The notes: generated from the letters alone by a model not told the origin. A DNA stretch of 64,000 nucleotides from Wolbachia endosymbiont (group B) of Hofmannophila pseudospretella (GCF_964028515.1 NZ_OZ034788.1:248001-312000); one strand, 5' to 3'. Shown: positions 19,465-29,225, counted from the first letter of the stretch. A program made the numbers and translations.

Positions 19465-20547
19465 ATGACAGAAGCAAATCCAATAGTTACGTTGAAGGTT
19501 AAAATTAAAGAATTTAGCTTTAGTAAATTAAAGGCTGGCGAGAGCAATAAATCAGCACACTCTGGTGAAACAATGTATTTCGATCTTCCAAGAATGAACT
19601 TTGTTATTAATGGAAAGATTATAGATACAGTTTTAACCTCTGTGTTAATGGAAGGAGCGAAATATCGCAAAAGCAACCTTTTTAATAGTTATGATATATA
19701 TAGCGCTGAAGCCGCAAGCAAAAAACAAAGAGAAATAGATAAAGATCATGGCAGGGCTTTTGTTAATTCAGTCCTTAAGGATCTTGAAAAAGAACTTGCA
19801 TATAACGCGTTAAGTGAATTGTGGGAAAGTCATTGTGAAAATCCTGAAATTCCTGATTATCAGAAAACCAATTCGTACGGTAGAGATTTTGAGAGATTTT
19901 ACAATGCTGGAAGAGAGCATATGCATCTATTACTCAAAGTAGGAGATGAGAATAAGAACTACCGACCATTTGTAAAGGAAGTTTTTAAGGAAATGTTTAA
20001 ATATGCTGAAGCAGAAGTTCCGAGTGCCCCTATCTTAGAAGAACTAGTTACTAATTGTAATCAAGCAGGATACTTAGCAGGTATATTTATTGAATATCAC
20101 TCTGCACTTAGCAATTATCGATTAACAACGCAAGACCCTGACAAAGTAATGAATATTGATTACACTGACCATAATAACATAAGAGTAAAGTCTGATATGG
20201 AAATACCTGTAATCAAATTTGATAATCCAGGGGAAAAAATATGTGGTCTATCCACCTCACTGGAATTTACACTTGAGTCTCAAGATGGAAAAGATGGTGT
20301 AACCTATAAAGACGGTAAATTATCACTCACTGTTCCCAAGGAATTAAAAAATTATAAAGAAGGAGATAGAAACTTGCTCTCTATTATTAGAGAATACTTT
20401 CAAAAATTCTGTGAAAAATTGGGATTTAAATTTGAGATGGAAACACAAAAAATAGAGCATGATTTAGACGATTTGCCGAAAGTAAACAGTCATCTTCAAG
20501 GCCTAAGAACGCCTATTTCCAGCAACGACCATATCATCGGTCATTAA
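19465..20547 (+). CDS. hypothetical protein, 360 residues
   Basis: I do not recognise this protein. It appears soluble, with no signal peptide or membrane segment. The first 70 residues are predicted beta-rich (TLKVKIKEFSF, YFDLPRMNFVINGK), the middle (about 85-220) is helical, and a second beta-type block (EFTLESQDGKDGVTYKDGKL) precedes a helical C-terminus. It stands alone, about 200 bases after hsp20. Codon use is like its neighbours. Confidence 0.65.
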   Translation: MTEANPIVTLKVKIKEFSFSKLKAGESNKSAHSGETMYFDLPRMNFVINGKIIDTVLTSVLMEGAKYRKSNLFNSYDIYSAEAASKKQREIDKDHGRAFVNSVLKDLEKELAYNALSELWESHCENPEIPDYQKTNSYGRDFERFYNAGREHMHLLLKVGDENKNYRPFVKEVFKEMFKYAEAEVPSAPILEELVTNCNQAGYLAGIFIEYHSALSNYRLTTQDPDKVMNIDYTDHNNIRVKSDMEIPVIKFDNPGEKICGLSTSLEFTLESQDGKDGVTYKDGKLSLTVPKELKNYKEGDRNLLSIIREYFQKFCEKLGFKFEMETQKIEHDLDDLPKVNSHLQGLRTPISSNDHIIGH

Positions 20548-20714
20548 AAGTAAGTATGTGTTGTCAGAACGAATGAAAGTTCAGTTAAGCTTTTTCTAAA
20601 GTATAGCATTTCTCCTAATAGTCCGAATAGGGTAAGATATGTGGGTAAGGTTATGTTTGACTTGTGTTGTTTTTTTGCTATTGGTTAATTTAATGTAAGT
20701 TAAAGATAAATTAA
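20548..20714. other. short gap without a gene
   Basis: No gene recognised; AT-rich spacer before the remains of the pRiA4b ORF-3-like gene. Confidence 0.4.
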
Positions 20715-21144
20715 GTGGATAAGAAAAAGAAAGTATACTTATTTAAAGTTTCTCTAGACAAAAAAATCTACCGTGAGATGGAATTGAAAGCTGTCTTTAT
20801 AAATTTGCAGAAACTATCATAAAGGTCTTTAGTTTTGAGTTAGATCATTAATTTGGTTTTTATAGTAACATAAACGATATTTATGAAAGTAATGAAGTAT
20901 ACACTTTATTTTATAATACTGATTATAGTTTATGCCTAATGAAAAAAGCGTCAAAAATTCTTATATCTACAAGGTTTTTGAGCCAGATAAAAAAATGATT
21001 TTTCTTTTTGATTATGGCGATAATTGGGAATTTTTAGTAGAATGTTGTGGCATTATTGAAGCAGAAGCTGGAACAAGATATCCAAAAGTTACTAAAAAGC
21101 AAGGAGAGGCTCCTCCACAATATCCTGACTACGAAGATGAGTAG
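20715..21144 (+). pseudogene. pRiA4b ORF-3-like protein, decayed
   Basis: The last part (20932-21144) reads KKMIFLFDYGDNWEFLVEC and later AEAGTRYPKVTKKQGEAPPQ then YPDYEDE, the C-terminal signature of the plasmid pRiA4b ORF-3 family. Upstream, GTG at 20715 opens KKVYLFKVSLDKKIYREMEL, which fits the N-terminus, but it stops at 20820-20822. The region between continues in other frames (VFSFELDH, stop, FGFYSNINDIYESNEVYTLF) and needs another shift near 20932. At least three lesions make this a pseudogene. The family function is unknown. Confidence 0.7.
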
Positions 21145-21754
21145 TGTAAACAATATACCTATTAAGTTGATGGATTGCCTTGAGGAAAATAGCAGCAGGT
21201 TTAGTACTTGGTTAGTAAATTAGAAGTATTTCTTAGGAAATTATTTTAATATCTGTGTTTTTTAGGAATGTTCTCTTGCGTTGGATCGGAAGAGCTCTTC
21301 TACCTTCTCTAGCTTTGTACTCGGTTCTAGGGTACTGTACAACGCAAAGCTTATGCATGCCAATCCAGCAATCACTCCAACTGTTCCTATAGTAGGCATT
21401 TTCATAATATGTGATACAATACCACTTACCAGTAGCACCACCCCAACAGCACCAGTCAGAATCGCTCTCCGTTGCATTGCTTTTGTTGATGATTCTTCAT
21501 CTGCAATTTTGAAAGATTTATCGTTAACACAAGGGTTAGAAGAAAAGATTCTTAAAGCATTCAGCTCTTTTACCACCGTTCTTCCTGAGTTAGCGAAATT
21601 CCCTTGATTTTCTTCATTCCTTTCATAATCTTCACCATTATTAATCTTCTTGCACGGCTGAGTGCCAGTTTCTGCGGTTTCTTCTTGTTGTTCTCCATAA
21701 AAATTTTCTTTATTCTTATCCGAAACTTCTTCAATATCTTCTGAAATATTATAA

Positions 21755-22616
21755 GAGCCTGTACATGATCTCAAAAAAGAAATAAAATAAGAGGATAATA
21801 TAGATAGTGAAGGATATGAGAAGCTCATACCCAAGCGACATAAGTCGGAAAAAATTTGAGATTATTGTAAAAGATCTAGAGTCTTGCAGGAAAAAAACAA
21901 AACCAAGAAAACTTGATTTGTATGAGGTATTTTGTGGAGTATTGTACGTCTTAAAAAGCGGTTGCCAGTGGAGAATGTTACCAACAGAATTTCCAAAATG
22001 GCGCAATTGTTACGATTATTTCAAAAAATGGAGTGAAAAGCCAGATACAGCTAAAGAAAGCATTCTAGAGCGTGTGTTAAAAAAAAATAGTTCGCGTGGT
22101 CCGACAAAACAATGGTCGGAAAGAAAAAACCAGCTTTTGCATAATTGATGCACAGAGTGTAAAGAATGCAGATACTGCCAAAGAGAAGGGCTATGATGCT
22201 GGTAAAAAAATCTCAGGAATAAAGCGTCATATTGCAGTAGATACACAAGGTTTGCCGCACGCAATTTATGTGACAACGGCAGAAATAACCGATCGTAGTA
22301 GTGCTGTGAGAATGGTTAAAAGAGCACAAGAAAATCTCTCTGAAGTTAAAAATATACTGGTTGATGCTGGGTATACAGGAGAAAATTTTGCAGCTCAGAT
22401 AAAAGCAACTATTGGTGCAACTGTTGAGGTAATAAAACGCAGTGAATTACATACCTTTGTTGTATTGCCAAAGAGATGGGTCGTTGAACGTTCTTTTGCT
22501 TGGTTGGAAAAGTGTAGGCGTTTGTGGAAAAACTGCGAGCGAAAGCTCAACACTAGCTTACAAATGGTTGTTCTAGCTTTTGCTGTTTTACTCCTTAAAA
22601 GATTATGAACAGGTTC
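21755..22616 (+). mobile_element. IS5-family element, copy 1 (862 bp)
   Basis: Tips are GAGCCTGTACATGATCT at the left and the reverse complement GAACCTGTTCATAATCT at the right, bordered by TAA on both sides (21752-21754, 22617-22619), a 3-bp target duplication of the TNA type. A second copy of exactly the same length is at 27350-28211. Confidence 0.88.
21816..22608 (+). CDS. IS5-family transposase, two overlapping frames
   Basis: Frame A (to 22148) begins MRSSYPSDISRKKFEIIV and holds the N-terminal DUF4096-like domain with LYVLKSGCQWRMLP. Frame B (from about 22096 to 22608) carries the DDE core: FCIIDAQSVKN, VDAGYTGENF and WVVERSFAWLEKCRRLWKNC. Joining needs a +1 (or -2) shift at GAAAGAAAAAACC. 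The same arrangement occurs in copy 2, so the shift may be programmed rather than a lesion. In-frame residues of both parts look intact. Confidence 0.82.
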
Positions 22617-23203
22617 TAAGCCACTGATCCTTCCATAATAGTTTCTATTAACGAGTTTTTTTCTTCTTTGTCACTTGTCATATTTGGATTCATCACTTCC
22701 TTATCATCCCAAGGCTCAAAACCTTCTACCCTTACTACACCATCTTTAACAGTACTATATGTACGTATTAATTCTCCATGACTTCCTAAGTAGTCCGAGA
22801 CTATTTTCGTACGATTAAACTCCTTAAAAAGCCCATGTTTTTTAGCTTCTTCTAAAAGATCATTCTCAGCTTGCTTATTCTTGCAAAATCTAGCATAATG
22901 TAATAGTGTGAATACGTCTCTTCTACGTTCATATATATCAACTATTAGTATCCACGGAATCTTTCGTGTATCATGAAAGGATTTACTAATTTTTTCACTG
23001 ATACTTTTACCCTCTTGTATCCTTTTTAATAGCTTAAAAAGCTCCTTTTTATCTTTGCTTGTTAACTGATCTTGATCAAATGGCAACTCATAGGTTATAT
23101 CTGCTTCATTAGTTTTTCCGGTAATTAGTTTTCTCATATTATTTTTTTCTTTGTATCTCTTATGTAGCTAATTTGTATTAGTAAAGTATTAATCGTGTGA
23201 TTT

Positions 23204-24691
23204 TTAAATCGCTAATTTGCAAAATTTCTTCATCTGCTCACTCCACAGCATTGGTATTTCCCTCAATTCAACTAACTTCAAACCCTTTGGCTGCCTCCCA
23301 TTTACTATGTCTTCTTTGATCTTTGGTGCTAAATAATTTAACCTTAAAATTTGTTGTATACGTCTTGTACCTATATTAATTTTGGCACTTAGCTCTCCTA
23401 CGCTTGCATATTTTCTCTCTTCTAGCTGACGTTTCCATAGGTGGGCTCCTACCACTGCTTTCAGTAACGCATTGTTTGTTTTACCTTCTGGCTCAATCAC
23501 TGTACATTTATTTCCTTTCTTCTTCATTATTGGTATAAATTCCACCTTATCCTCCGAACCCATTTCTATTCCATCTTCTTTTACCATTACTCCTTTTATT
23601 AACTTTTTCACTACTTCTTTCTGTTTTCCAAAACTTAAATTTTTCCACTCTTCCGCTTTTTTTCCCCATTTTTCATATAGCTGTTCAGCTTTCTTCATCA
23701 CTTCTTTTTCCACTTCTCCCGCTACTATAGTTCTGTTTATTGATTCACAACCTTTTCCCCTTAAGTGATTGTTACATATGTAATATCGATATCTTTTATT
23801 TTCTTTTTTTGAGTATGTCAGCGTCATGTTCACATTACAACTCTTGCACTTAATTATTCCCCTAAGTAGCGCTTCCTCATATTTTGCTTTTCTATATGGT
23901 TGATTCTTTATCAATTCCTGCGCTTTTTGCCATTTTTCTTCCTCTATTATTGCTTCATGTTTTCCTTCATACTCTTTCTCATAATGCCGTATTTTTCCCA
24001 TATATATTGGATTTGTTATTATTCTTCTCACCGTCGCTTTTTTAAAGATATCTGATTTCGTATGGTACCCTTGGCTATTTAACTCTCTTGCCAACTCTGC
24101 CATTGACTTCAGCTCCAAATATCTTGCAAATATATGCTTTACTATTTTTGCTTCTTTCTCATTTATTATTAATTCTTTATCTTTTACATCATACCCAAAC
24201 GGCAAAGTTCCTCCCATCCATAGTCCGTGTTCTTTTGATGTTGCTATTTTATTTTTTACCCTCTCTACTATCATTTCTCTTTCTAGTTGTGCGGCTCCTG
24301 ATAACACCGTTTGTACGAACTTTCCCATTGGCGTATTATTGTCAAATATCTGCGTTACTGCTACAAAATTTACTCTATGTCTTCTAAAAAATGATGTTAC
24401 TTCGATGCTGTCTTTTGTTTCCCTTGATAATCTATCTAGCGTATATACTACTACACAATCTACTTCTCCTTTTTTTACATCTTCAAATAATTCCTTTATT
24501 GCTGGTCTTTCTAAATTCTTTCCTGAGAAACCTCCATCGTCGTACCTTTTGGCCAATGCTACCCAGCCTTCTTTGCTCTTTATGTACTTCTCACATGCTA
24601 CTCGTTGCGCATCTAAACTGTTAAACTTCTGCTCTAGACCGTCTTCATTTGACTTTCTCGTATATATTCCACATCTTATCCCTTTACACAT
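23204..24691 (-). CDS. large serine recombinase (prophage integrase)
   Basis: From ATG at 24691 the protein has 495 residues. The N-terminal resolvase domain starts CGIYTRKSNEDG with catalytic Ser14 and has YDDGGFSGKNLERP, TLDRLSRE and AAQLEREMIVERVKNKI. A recombinase domain and a zinc-ribbon (CKSCNVNMTL, CNNHLRGKGC) follow, then a coiled-coil-like C-terminus and a helix-turn-helix-like tail. Such enzymes integrate and excise phage DNA at att sites. The start overlaps the end of the DUF2924 gene by 8 bases and has GGAAGGGAAA just upstream, so the two are translationally coupled. A longer frame to 24736 exists but lacks support. Confidence 0.93.
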   Translation of the reverse strand: MCKGIRCGIYTRKSNEDGLEQKFNSLDAQRVACEKYIKSKEGWVALAKRYDDGGFSGKNLERPAIKELFEDVKKGEVDCVVVYTLDRLSRETKDSIEVTSFFRRHRVNFVAVTQIFDNNTPMGKFVQTVLSGAAQLEREMIVERVKNKIATSKEHGLWMGGTLPFGYDVKDKELIINEKEAKIVKHIFARYLELKSMAELARELNSQGYHTKSDIFKKATVRRIITNPIYMGKIRHYEKEYEGKHEAIIEEEKWQKAQELIKNQPYRKAKYEEALLRGIIKCKSCNVNMTLTYSKKENKRYRYYICNNHLRGKGCESINRTIVAGEVEKEVMKKAEQLYEKWGKKAEEWKNLSFGKQKEVVKKLIKGVMVKEDGIEMGSEDKVEFIPIMKKKGNKCTVIEPEGKTNNALLKAVVGAHLWKRQLEERKYASVGELSAKINIGTRRIQQILRLNYLAPKIKEDIVNGRQPKGLKLVELREIPMLWSEQMKKFCKLAI

Positions 24692-25124
24692 TTTCCCTTC
24701 CCTTTTGATCACGCAAACCAAATAGGAGCGGCCCATTGTAACTCATTCCCATTATTTTTCCGGCTACTGCTGATAATGATGTGAAAAATTCTTCTCTGTA
24801 GATTAAACCCTTATCTGTTACCATTACTGCGTGAGTCTCTTCCCCTCTCTCTAATATTAGCTCTGTTCCCTCTACTGGCAGTTTATCGCTACTTATTCTT
24901 TTTCCCTTCTCTAGCCGATCTGCCAGATACTCTAGTCTTTTTGTCCCCTTTCTTGACATTTCTCCATACGCTTTTTCCTGCATTCTATAAGCTAATCTTG
25001 GTATCAGATATTTCTTTGAGTATCTAGGCGCCTTTTCCCCAAATACCTTCTTCCACGTTTTTCTCAGCTCACCCAAAGGTTTTCTCTCTAAATTCATTAC
25101 TTTCTTTTCTATTTCTTCCTCCAT
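24684..25124 (-). CDS. DUF2924 protein, recombinase partner
   Basis: The 146-residue protein matches DUF2924: LRKTWKKVFGEKAPRYSKKY then LIPRLAYRMQEKAYG, and a C-terminal ILERGEETHAVMVTDKGLIY then REEFFTSLSAVAGKIMG. In phages it is usually encoded next to a large serine recombinase, as here, and may assist or regulate integration; this role is inferred from the linkage. It overlaps the recombinase start and follows the ankyrin gene by 4 bases. Confidence 0.88.
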   Translation of the reverse strand: MEEEIEKKVMNLERKPLGELRKTWKKVFGEKAPRYSKKYLIPRLAYRMQEKAYGEMSRKGTKRLEYLADRLEKGKRISSDKLPVEGTELILERGEETHAVMVTDKGLIYREEFFTSLSAVAGKIMGMSYNGPLLFGLRDQKGRENV

Positions 25125-25128
25125 ATTT

Positions 25129-25581
25129 TTAGCCTTTCATAAATAACTTTTCAATTCTGTCTGTTTCTTTCTTTAATACCTCGGTTACTTCTTTACTATA
25201 ATCCATTGCTGTCATTCCAAATTTATCCGCTTGCTCTATTTCTCCTCCAGCTTTCACTAGCTCCTCCACTATTTCTTTTTCACCTACCATGCACGCAAGG
25301 TGTAGAGGTATGCATTTATTTCCATATTCCTCAGCATTTACGTCTGCTCCTGATTTTATCAATTCCCTCACGATTTCTAGACGTTTCTCCGTTACCGCTA
25401 GGTGCAGTGCTGTGTATCCTTCTATATCTTTAGCATTCACATTCGCTCCTTTTTCGACTAATAACTCCACTGTTTTTACCTCTACTGCATAATGTAGAGC
25501 TGTTCTTCCATTCTTGTCTCTTGCATAAATATTTTTATATGAGTTCTCTAATAGTGACTCCTCTTTTCCTTTTTTACTCAT
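25129..25581 (-). CDS. ankyrin-repeat protein, 150 residues
   Basis: Four ankyrin repeats fill nearly the whole protein: NGRTALHYAVEVKTVELLVE, EGYTALHLAVTEKRLEIVRE, CIPLHLACMVGEKEIVEEL and FGMTAMDYSKEV. There is no signal peptide or membrane segment. It lies in a minus-strand unit with a second ankyrin gene upstream and DUF2924-recombinase downstream, the arrangement often seen at the recombinase end of WO prophages. A role in host protein binding is inference. Confidence 0.9.
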   Translation of the reverse strand: MSKKGKEESLLENSYKNIYARDKNGRTALHYAVEVKTVELLVEKGANVNAKDIEGYTALHLAVTEKRLEIVRELIKSGADVNAEEYGNKCIPLHLACMVGEKEIVEELVKAGGEIEQADKFGMTAMDYSKEVTEVLKKETDRIEKLFMKG

Positions 25582-25619
25582 GACCTACCTCACCTTTTCT
25601 TTGAATTTAAATCCCTTTT

Positions 25620-26348
25620 CTAAGCCCTCCTTTTCACCACCTCATCTATCATCTCATTTACTTGGCTCATTATTTTGCTTGCTAAATTTTCACATTCTTC
25701 CTTTATTAGTGATTTGTCTCTCTTTCTTATTTCTTCTATCTCTATTATTTTTAGCTCCGGCATATAGCTCCCATTCAGCATGTCTGCTATTTCTTCCACT
25801 ATCCTCTCTATTCCATAGCACGTCAGTTCTCTACTTTTTGTTATTCCTCCTTTTTCTCTCAGAAATTTACTCGCCCTTTCACTCTCTTTGCTATCACATA
25901 GACGATACTTTTCACTTTCCCAAATGTAATACATTGGTGTTGCACCATATTTATTCAGTTGATTAACCTCAGCTCCTGCTTTTACTAGCTCTTTTATTAT
26001 TTCAACTCCTGCTCCTCCTATTTTGCATGCAGAGTGTAGTGGCGTACATCCAGTGACATATTGAGTGGCATTTACTTCTGCTCCTTCCCTTAGCAGCACT
26101 TTTACATTTTCTAAGCTTTTCGCAAATACTGCACAGTGTAGTGGTGTATAACCATTTTTATCTCTTGCATTTACCTCTGCCCCTTTTTTTATTAATAACC
26201 TCGCTGTTTTGTAATCAGAGATTTCTACTGCTTGGTGCAATATCGTCTCTCCTTCTTCATTTCTTTTATTAATGTTTTTAAACCCGTTACTTGATACTTC
26301 TTTAAAAAACTTACTAAAAGATTCTCTCTTTTCTTCGCTAAACTTCAT
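25620..26348 (-). CDS. ankyrin-repeat protein, 242 residues
   Basis: The first 165 residues are about four ankyrin repeats (EGETILHQAVEISDYKTARL, NGYTPLHCAVFAKSLENVKV, TGCTPLHSACKIGGAGVEII, YGATPMYYIWESE). The remaining part is a charged helical tail (ELKIIEIEEIRKRDKSLIKE) without a known domain. It leads the minus-strand ankyrin-ankyrin-DUF2924-recombinase group, so the promoter should be upstream of 26348. Confidence 0.88.
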   Translation of the reverse strand: MKFSEEKRESFSKFFKEVSSNGFKNINKRNEEGETILHQAVEISDYKTARLLIKKGAEVNARDKNGYTPLHCAVFAKSLENVKVLLREGAEVNATQYVTGCTPLHSACKIGGAGVEIIKELVKAGAEVNQLNKYGATPMYYIWESEKYRLCDSKESERASKFLREKGGITKSRELTCYGIERIVEEIADMLNGSYMPELKIIEIEEIRKRDKSLIKEECENLASKIMSQVNEMIDEVVKRRA

Positions 26349-26515
26349 ACTTACCTCACAAAATTAGCTTTTCTAGCGCCAGATAAATTTCTTATGTTTA
26401 CCTGCTGCTATTTAATTCATGTCCTTTTTAGCATAAGAAAGCAAGTCCTTTTCTTTTTATTTCATACACTTTAAACTATTGTTAATATAATATATGAGGA
26501 TCTAAATATAAGTAC

Positions 26516-26735
26516 TTAACTTATTAGAGATATTACTTGACTATTTTTCCAACTTCTGTGCAAATGTCGATGTTCATGCCACTTTAGTACTCCTGGGTAA
26601 AATACTAAAATGTAATTTTCTAATTCGTGTATTGAGTCTTTTTGCTCTAAATCATTTTTATAGTAAACGTTGTGTTCTGCTAAAACATATTTTCTGACCT
26701 TCTGATCTGTATAATTTTTTGCTTTATAGTTGTGA
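26516..26735 (-). pseudogene. 3' remnant of an unknown gene cut by IS630
   Basis: About 72 residues (KAKNYTDQKVRKYVLAEHNV, later ILVFYPGVLKWHEHRHLHRS) end in TAA at 26516. The frame has no start of its own: its upstream part is IS630 sequence. It is not a continuation of the baseplate gene at the other side of the IS that I can recognise. The true gene is unknown. Confidence 0.45.
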
Positions 26736-27349
26736 TACCAAAATCCATTACTGACCGAACAAATAAGAAACATTACAAACTCGTTTAATAGTAGTACTGG
26801 AAATATTGACAATAAAATTACACAAAACATCTTCAAGTAAACCTATGGTATCGTAGATACTATTGCGTAAAGTATTGTATTTGATATATTGCCACAACCT
26901 TTCAACAGGATTCAGTTCCGGTGAATAAGGAGGCAAGTATATGATGGTAATGTTTTCCTGAATTTTCAAACTTTTTGATCTATGCCAACTTGCACAATCC
27001 ATTACAAGAAAGGCTTCTTTCGTGCCTAAATCTTTCGACATCTGCTCCAGAAATATATTCATACAATCAGTGTTTACATATGGAGCAAGTAGGCTAATTT
27101 TCTTACCACTTCTTGGATTTACCGCACTGTAGATATAGAAATTTTGTCTACCAATTTTCATTTTAACCTGTGTTCTGACCCCTTTTTTAAACCATCCGTG
27201 TCCGATTTTTGAATGAGTTCCAAATCGTGATTCATCAAAAAAATACCTCCTTTTCAGGGTGGGAATTGACTATTTTATTGAAGTATTTTTTAAACTCTTC
27301 TTGCTTGTTTTTATCTTGTTTATGGTGAATTGGCCTCGGTGTTATGTAA

Positions 27350-28211
27350 GAGCCTGTACGTGATCTCAAAAAAGGGATAGAATGAGAGGATAAAGTATAT
27401 AAAGTAGGATATGCGAAGTTTATATCCAAGTGATATAAGTCGAGAAAAGTTTGAGATTATTGTAGCAGATCTGGAGTCTTGCAGGAAGAGGACAAAGCCA
27501 AGAACACTTGATTTATATCATGTATTTTGTGGAGTGTTATACGTCTTAAAAAGTGGCTGCCAGTGGAGAATGTTACCAAAAGAGTTTCCAAAATGGCGGA
27601 ATTGTTACGACTATTTTAAGAAGTGGAGTGAAAAAGCAGATGCAAATAAAGAAAGTGTTCTGGAGCTGGTATTAAAAAAAAATAGTTGGCGTGGTCCGAC
27701 AAAACAATGGTCGGAAAGAAAAAACCAGCTTCTGCATAATTGATGCACAAAGCGTAAAAAATGCAGATACTGCTGAAGAAAAAGGCTATGATGCAGGCAA
27801 AAAGGTTTCAGGAATAAAACGCCATATTGCGGTAGATACACAAGGTTTACCCCACGCAATTTATATAACAACGGCAGAAATAACTGATCGTAGTAGCGCT
27901 GTGAGAATGGTTAAAAATGCTAAAGAAAACCTATCTGAAGTTAAAAATATACTAGTTGATGCTGGCTACACAGGAGAAAATTTTGCAACACAAATAAAAG
28001 CAACTATTGGCGCTACCGTTGAAGTAATAAAGCGAAACGAATTACACACCTTTGTCGTATTGCCGAAAAGATGGGTTGTTGAGAGATCTTTTGCTTGGTT
28101 GCAAAAATGTAGGCGATTGTGGAAAAATTGCGAGCGGAAACTCAACACTAGCCTGCAAATGGTCGTTCTTGCTTTCGCTGCTTTGCTTCTGAAAAGATTA
28201 TGAACAGGCTC
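27350..28211 (+). mobile_element. IS5-family element, copy 2 (862 bp), nested in IS630
   Basis: Tips GAGCCTGTACGTGATCT and, reversed, GAGCCTGTTCATAATCT; flanked by TAA at 27347-27349 and 28212-28214. IS630 copy 3 shows the empty site (TATGTAAGAAAAC), which proves the boundaries and the 3-bp duplication. Confidence 0.93.
27411..28203 (+). CDS. IS5-family transposase, two overlapping frames
   Basis: Frame A begins MRSLYPSDISREKFEIIVAD and ends at 27743; frame B (27691-28203) has CIIDAQSVKNADTAEEKGYD, VDAGYTGENF and WVVERSFAWLQKC. The +1 shift point is the same GAAAGAAAAAACC as in copy 1. The two copies differ at scattered sites but both keep every conserved residue, which supports a working frameshifted enzyme. 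Confidence 0.82.
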
Positions 28212-28680
28212 TAAGAAAACTTCATCCTTTGTATCTCACGGTGCACTGTTGATTTGCTAATGTTTAGGCCAAATTCCTCTGAGATTTTTATTTGCACTTC
28301 CTTAATAGTAATATTTGGATTTCTTTCTACCCATATTTCAATTTGCTCACGTTGATTTTTGTTTAATTTGCTTTTTCTTCGCCGCTGAGACGGGGAAAAT
28401 AATCTTTCTACTCTACCAAATTTTAGATGCTTTATCCATTCAGTCAAAGCAGTCCTTGAAATTTTACATATTCTTGCCACAGCGCTTATACTACTTTCTT
28501 TTCCTGCTATCACCGCTTGTAACTTTTTTGAAACATATGCGTTATTTCTGACCTTTTTTAACATTTCTTTCGCCAAATTTACAACTTTTTCGTCTAATAG
28601 TTTTGACCTTAATGCCATTTATACCTCTCTATTTTATCTACTTTAGTATCACTTCTTTCCCATTATTGTCTATCTGTTCT

Positions 28681-28968
28681 TTATATAGTGGGAATTGGTA
28701 TTACTTTTCCTTCTTTCACCTCTGTTATTTTTACTTTTTCTAATTTAAATCTTTTTTCCCATTTCCCTAAAGCTTCTGCTGTTGCTGCATATATCTCAAG
28801 TGTTAAATCTCTACTGATTGGTTTATCCACTAATTCAAATAGTCTAGACCCATAATCCCTTCTCATTATCCTACTGTTAATAGGAGTGGTCAGTATATCA
28901 ATTATTGATTGTTTCAGATGTTCTATTCCTTCTAATTCTTTTCCTGTTTTGGAGTCCATCCCTTCCAT
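28681..28968 (-). pseudogene. phage baseplate protein W (gp25-like), 3' end lost to IS630
   Basis: About 90 residues of a P2-type gpW/T4 gp25-like baseplate wedge protein: IEHLKQSIIDILTTPINSRI and RRDYGSRLFELVDKPI. The IS630 begins right after GKVI, and the last few codons (PIPTI) are IS sequence. This protein forms part of the tail baseplate. Genes J and I, which usually follow W, are not found after the IS, so the baseplate set is incomplete here. Confidence 0.85.
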
Positions 28969-28970
28969 TT

Positions 28971-29225
28971 TTAGCCTGCAAACACGTTTTCACTGCCTTT
29001 TATTACTTTAAACCCACATGAAACTATATCTCCTACTCTTCCCGCTCCAAACCCATTTGCAAACACTGTTTTTGATCCTTCAGTTAATGCTCTTCCTTCA
29101 CTAAATTTGTCTCCTTGTCTGCACATTGGCTTACCATTTACAGAAACATTGTTACTCCCACTAATGCAAAAATGCGGTGTTACTTCTACACAATAATCTC
29201 CTACTCGTACAACCGATTTATTCAT
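28971..29225 (-). CDS. PAAR-type spike-tip protein
   Basis: The 84-residue protein has the glycine-spaced PAAR pattern (VSVNGKPMCRQGDKFSEG, VFANGFGAGRVGDIVSCG, KGSENVFAG) with His and Cys residues that could bind the tip metal ion. PAAR proteins cap the membrane-piercing spike made by gpV. It lies 0 bases after gpV and 2 bases before W, in one tail operon on the minus strand. Confidence 0.85.
   Translation of the reverse strand: MNKSVVRVGDYCVEVTPHFCISGSNNVSVNGKPMCRQGDKFSEGRALTEGSKTVFANGFGAGRVGDIVSCGFKVIKGSENVFAG

Larger units (their letters stand above)
21262..23137 (-). pseudogene. unknown protein with C-terminal membrane segments, split by an IS5 insertion
   Basis: The N-terminal half (22617-23137) starts MRKLITGKTNEADI and ends ETIMEGSVA at the IS. 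The C-terminal half (21262 to about 21754) goes on YNISEDIEEVSDKNKENFYG. Removing the IS and one copy of its TAA target duplication restores a single frame (GSVA-YNISED) of about 335 residues. Residues in the first half look soluble and helical; the end carries two hydrophobic segments (ILTGAVGVVLLVSGI and GTVGVIAGLACISFAL) and a short charged tail. I do not recognise a family. The apparent start MGMSFSYPS in the C-terminal frame is IS sequence, not the real start. Confidence 0.75.
26748..28618 (-). pseudogene. IS630-family transposase, split by IS5 copy 2
   Basis: The N-terminal part (28211-28618, start MALRSKLLDEKVVNL) has the helix-turn-helix domains and stops at the IS5. The rest (26748 to about 27346) resumes as ITPRPIHHKQDKNK and has the DDE motifs FDESRFG, MDCASWHRS and NPVERLW. 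Besides the IS5, a shift at a run of seven T is needed, which is also present in copy 3. Confidence 0.85.
26736..28700 (-). mobile_element. IS630-family element, copy 2, interrupted by an IS5
   Basis: Tips TACCAAAATCC and GGAATTGGTA; without the inserted IS5 and one TAA it is 1100 bp, like the others. Its protein segments are identical to those of copy 3 at 47546-48645. The outside flanks (TGA on the left, TTA on the right) do not match as a target duplication, unlike copy 3. Confidence 0.88.

Noticed and set aside
26736..26836. Apparent N-terminus (MKMFCVILLSIFPVLLLNEF) of the remnant at 26516
   Set aside because: It is antisense-frame IS630 sequence giving a false signal-peptide-like start.
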